A stretch of 22,991 nucleotides of DNA from a virus, in IMG/VR virus record IMGVR_UViG_3300020204_000392, positions 1 through 22,991 of that record. One strand, given 5' to 3'. The translations under genes were made by a program, and so were the position numbers. The notes under the pieces are model-generated. The model saw only the letters and a program-made list of their open reading frames with translations. It was not told the DNA's origin and did not search any database. The first letter of the stretch is position 1. Each line of letters opens with the position of its first letter. Of this stretch, positions 22,958 to 22,991 are shown piece by piece.

Positions 22958-22991
22958 AATACTACCACCCATTTAGAGTAGAAATGTATTA

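Noticed and set aside
20451-22991. Diversity-generating retroelement acting on the adhesin
   Set aside because: No template/variable repeat pair, no C-type lectin end and no reverse transcriptase are visible. The gene ends in ordinary diverged repeats.
1-22991. Firm assignment of a cyanobacterial host
   Set aside because: I noticed no GCGATCGC (HIP1) octamer, no photosynthesis gene and no tRNA. The fibre types only suggest an aquatic host, and phages may avoid HIP1 anyway.

Overview
This window is the tail half of the structural module of a tailed double-stranded DNA phage (or prophage). All genes lie on the + strand and are packed with gaps of 0-27 bases or overlaps of 1-26 bases; the one larger gap is the 53 bases before the tape measure gene. 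The order matches the lambda tail operon (G, GT, H, M, L, K, I, J), so the virion is most likely a siphovirus with a long, flexible, non-contractile tail. No replication, lysis, packaging, integration or host gene is visible. The host cannot be fixed from the sequence. The fibre proteins at the right end resemble types I associate with phages of aquatic bacteria, including cyanophages, but this is only an impression.

Layout. Positions 1-1074 hold the end of the connector/neck region: a probable tail-terminator-like protein cut by the window edge, an HK97 gp10-like protein, and a small unknown gene. Positions 1061-2025 encode the two tail assembly chaperones. G ends at 1600, and a G-T fusion is reached by a -1 slip on an A AAA AAA heptamer at 1555-1561, preceded by a perfect Shine-Dalgarno-like 9-mer. 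Positions 2079-6386 encode a 1435-residue tape measure protein. Positions 6389-11577 encode the tail tip: M, L (with a large inserted domain splitting its four-cysteine iron-sulfur motif), K (JAMM plus NlpC/P60 peptidase), I, and a short J that stops where lambda J would enter its fibronectin repeats.

Positions 11577-22859 are the receptor-binding part: eight consecutive genes for beta-rich, coiled-coil and fibre proteins. They include a fibronectin-like small protein, a coiled-coil stalk protein, two tandem paralogous structural proteins (13885-15435 and 15444-17531), two proteins with an HG-x-x-x-D-x-V fibre module, a long fibre with QGGT repeats, and an 802-residue LamG + SPRY + triple-repeat adhesin. 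The module ends with a clear intrinsic terminator at 22921-22947, followed directly by a T4-late-type TATAAATA box.

How they work together: the chaperones G and GT hold the tape measure protein while the tail tube polymerises around it. M, L, K, I and J build the tip that starts tail assembly and later opens the cell wall. The downstream genes probably decorate the tip with adhesins. The tail tube (major tail) protein is not in the window and should lie to the left of position 1, or elsewhere.
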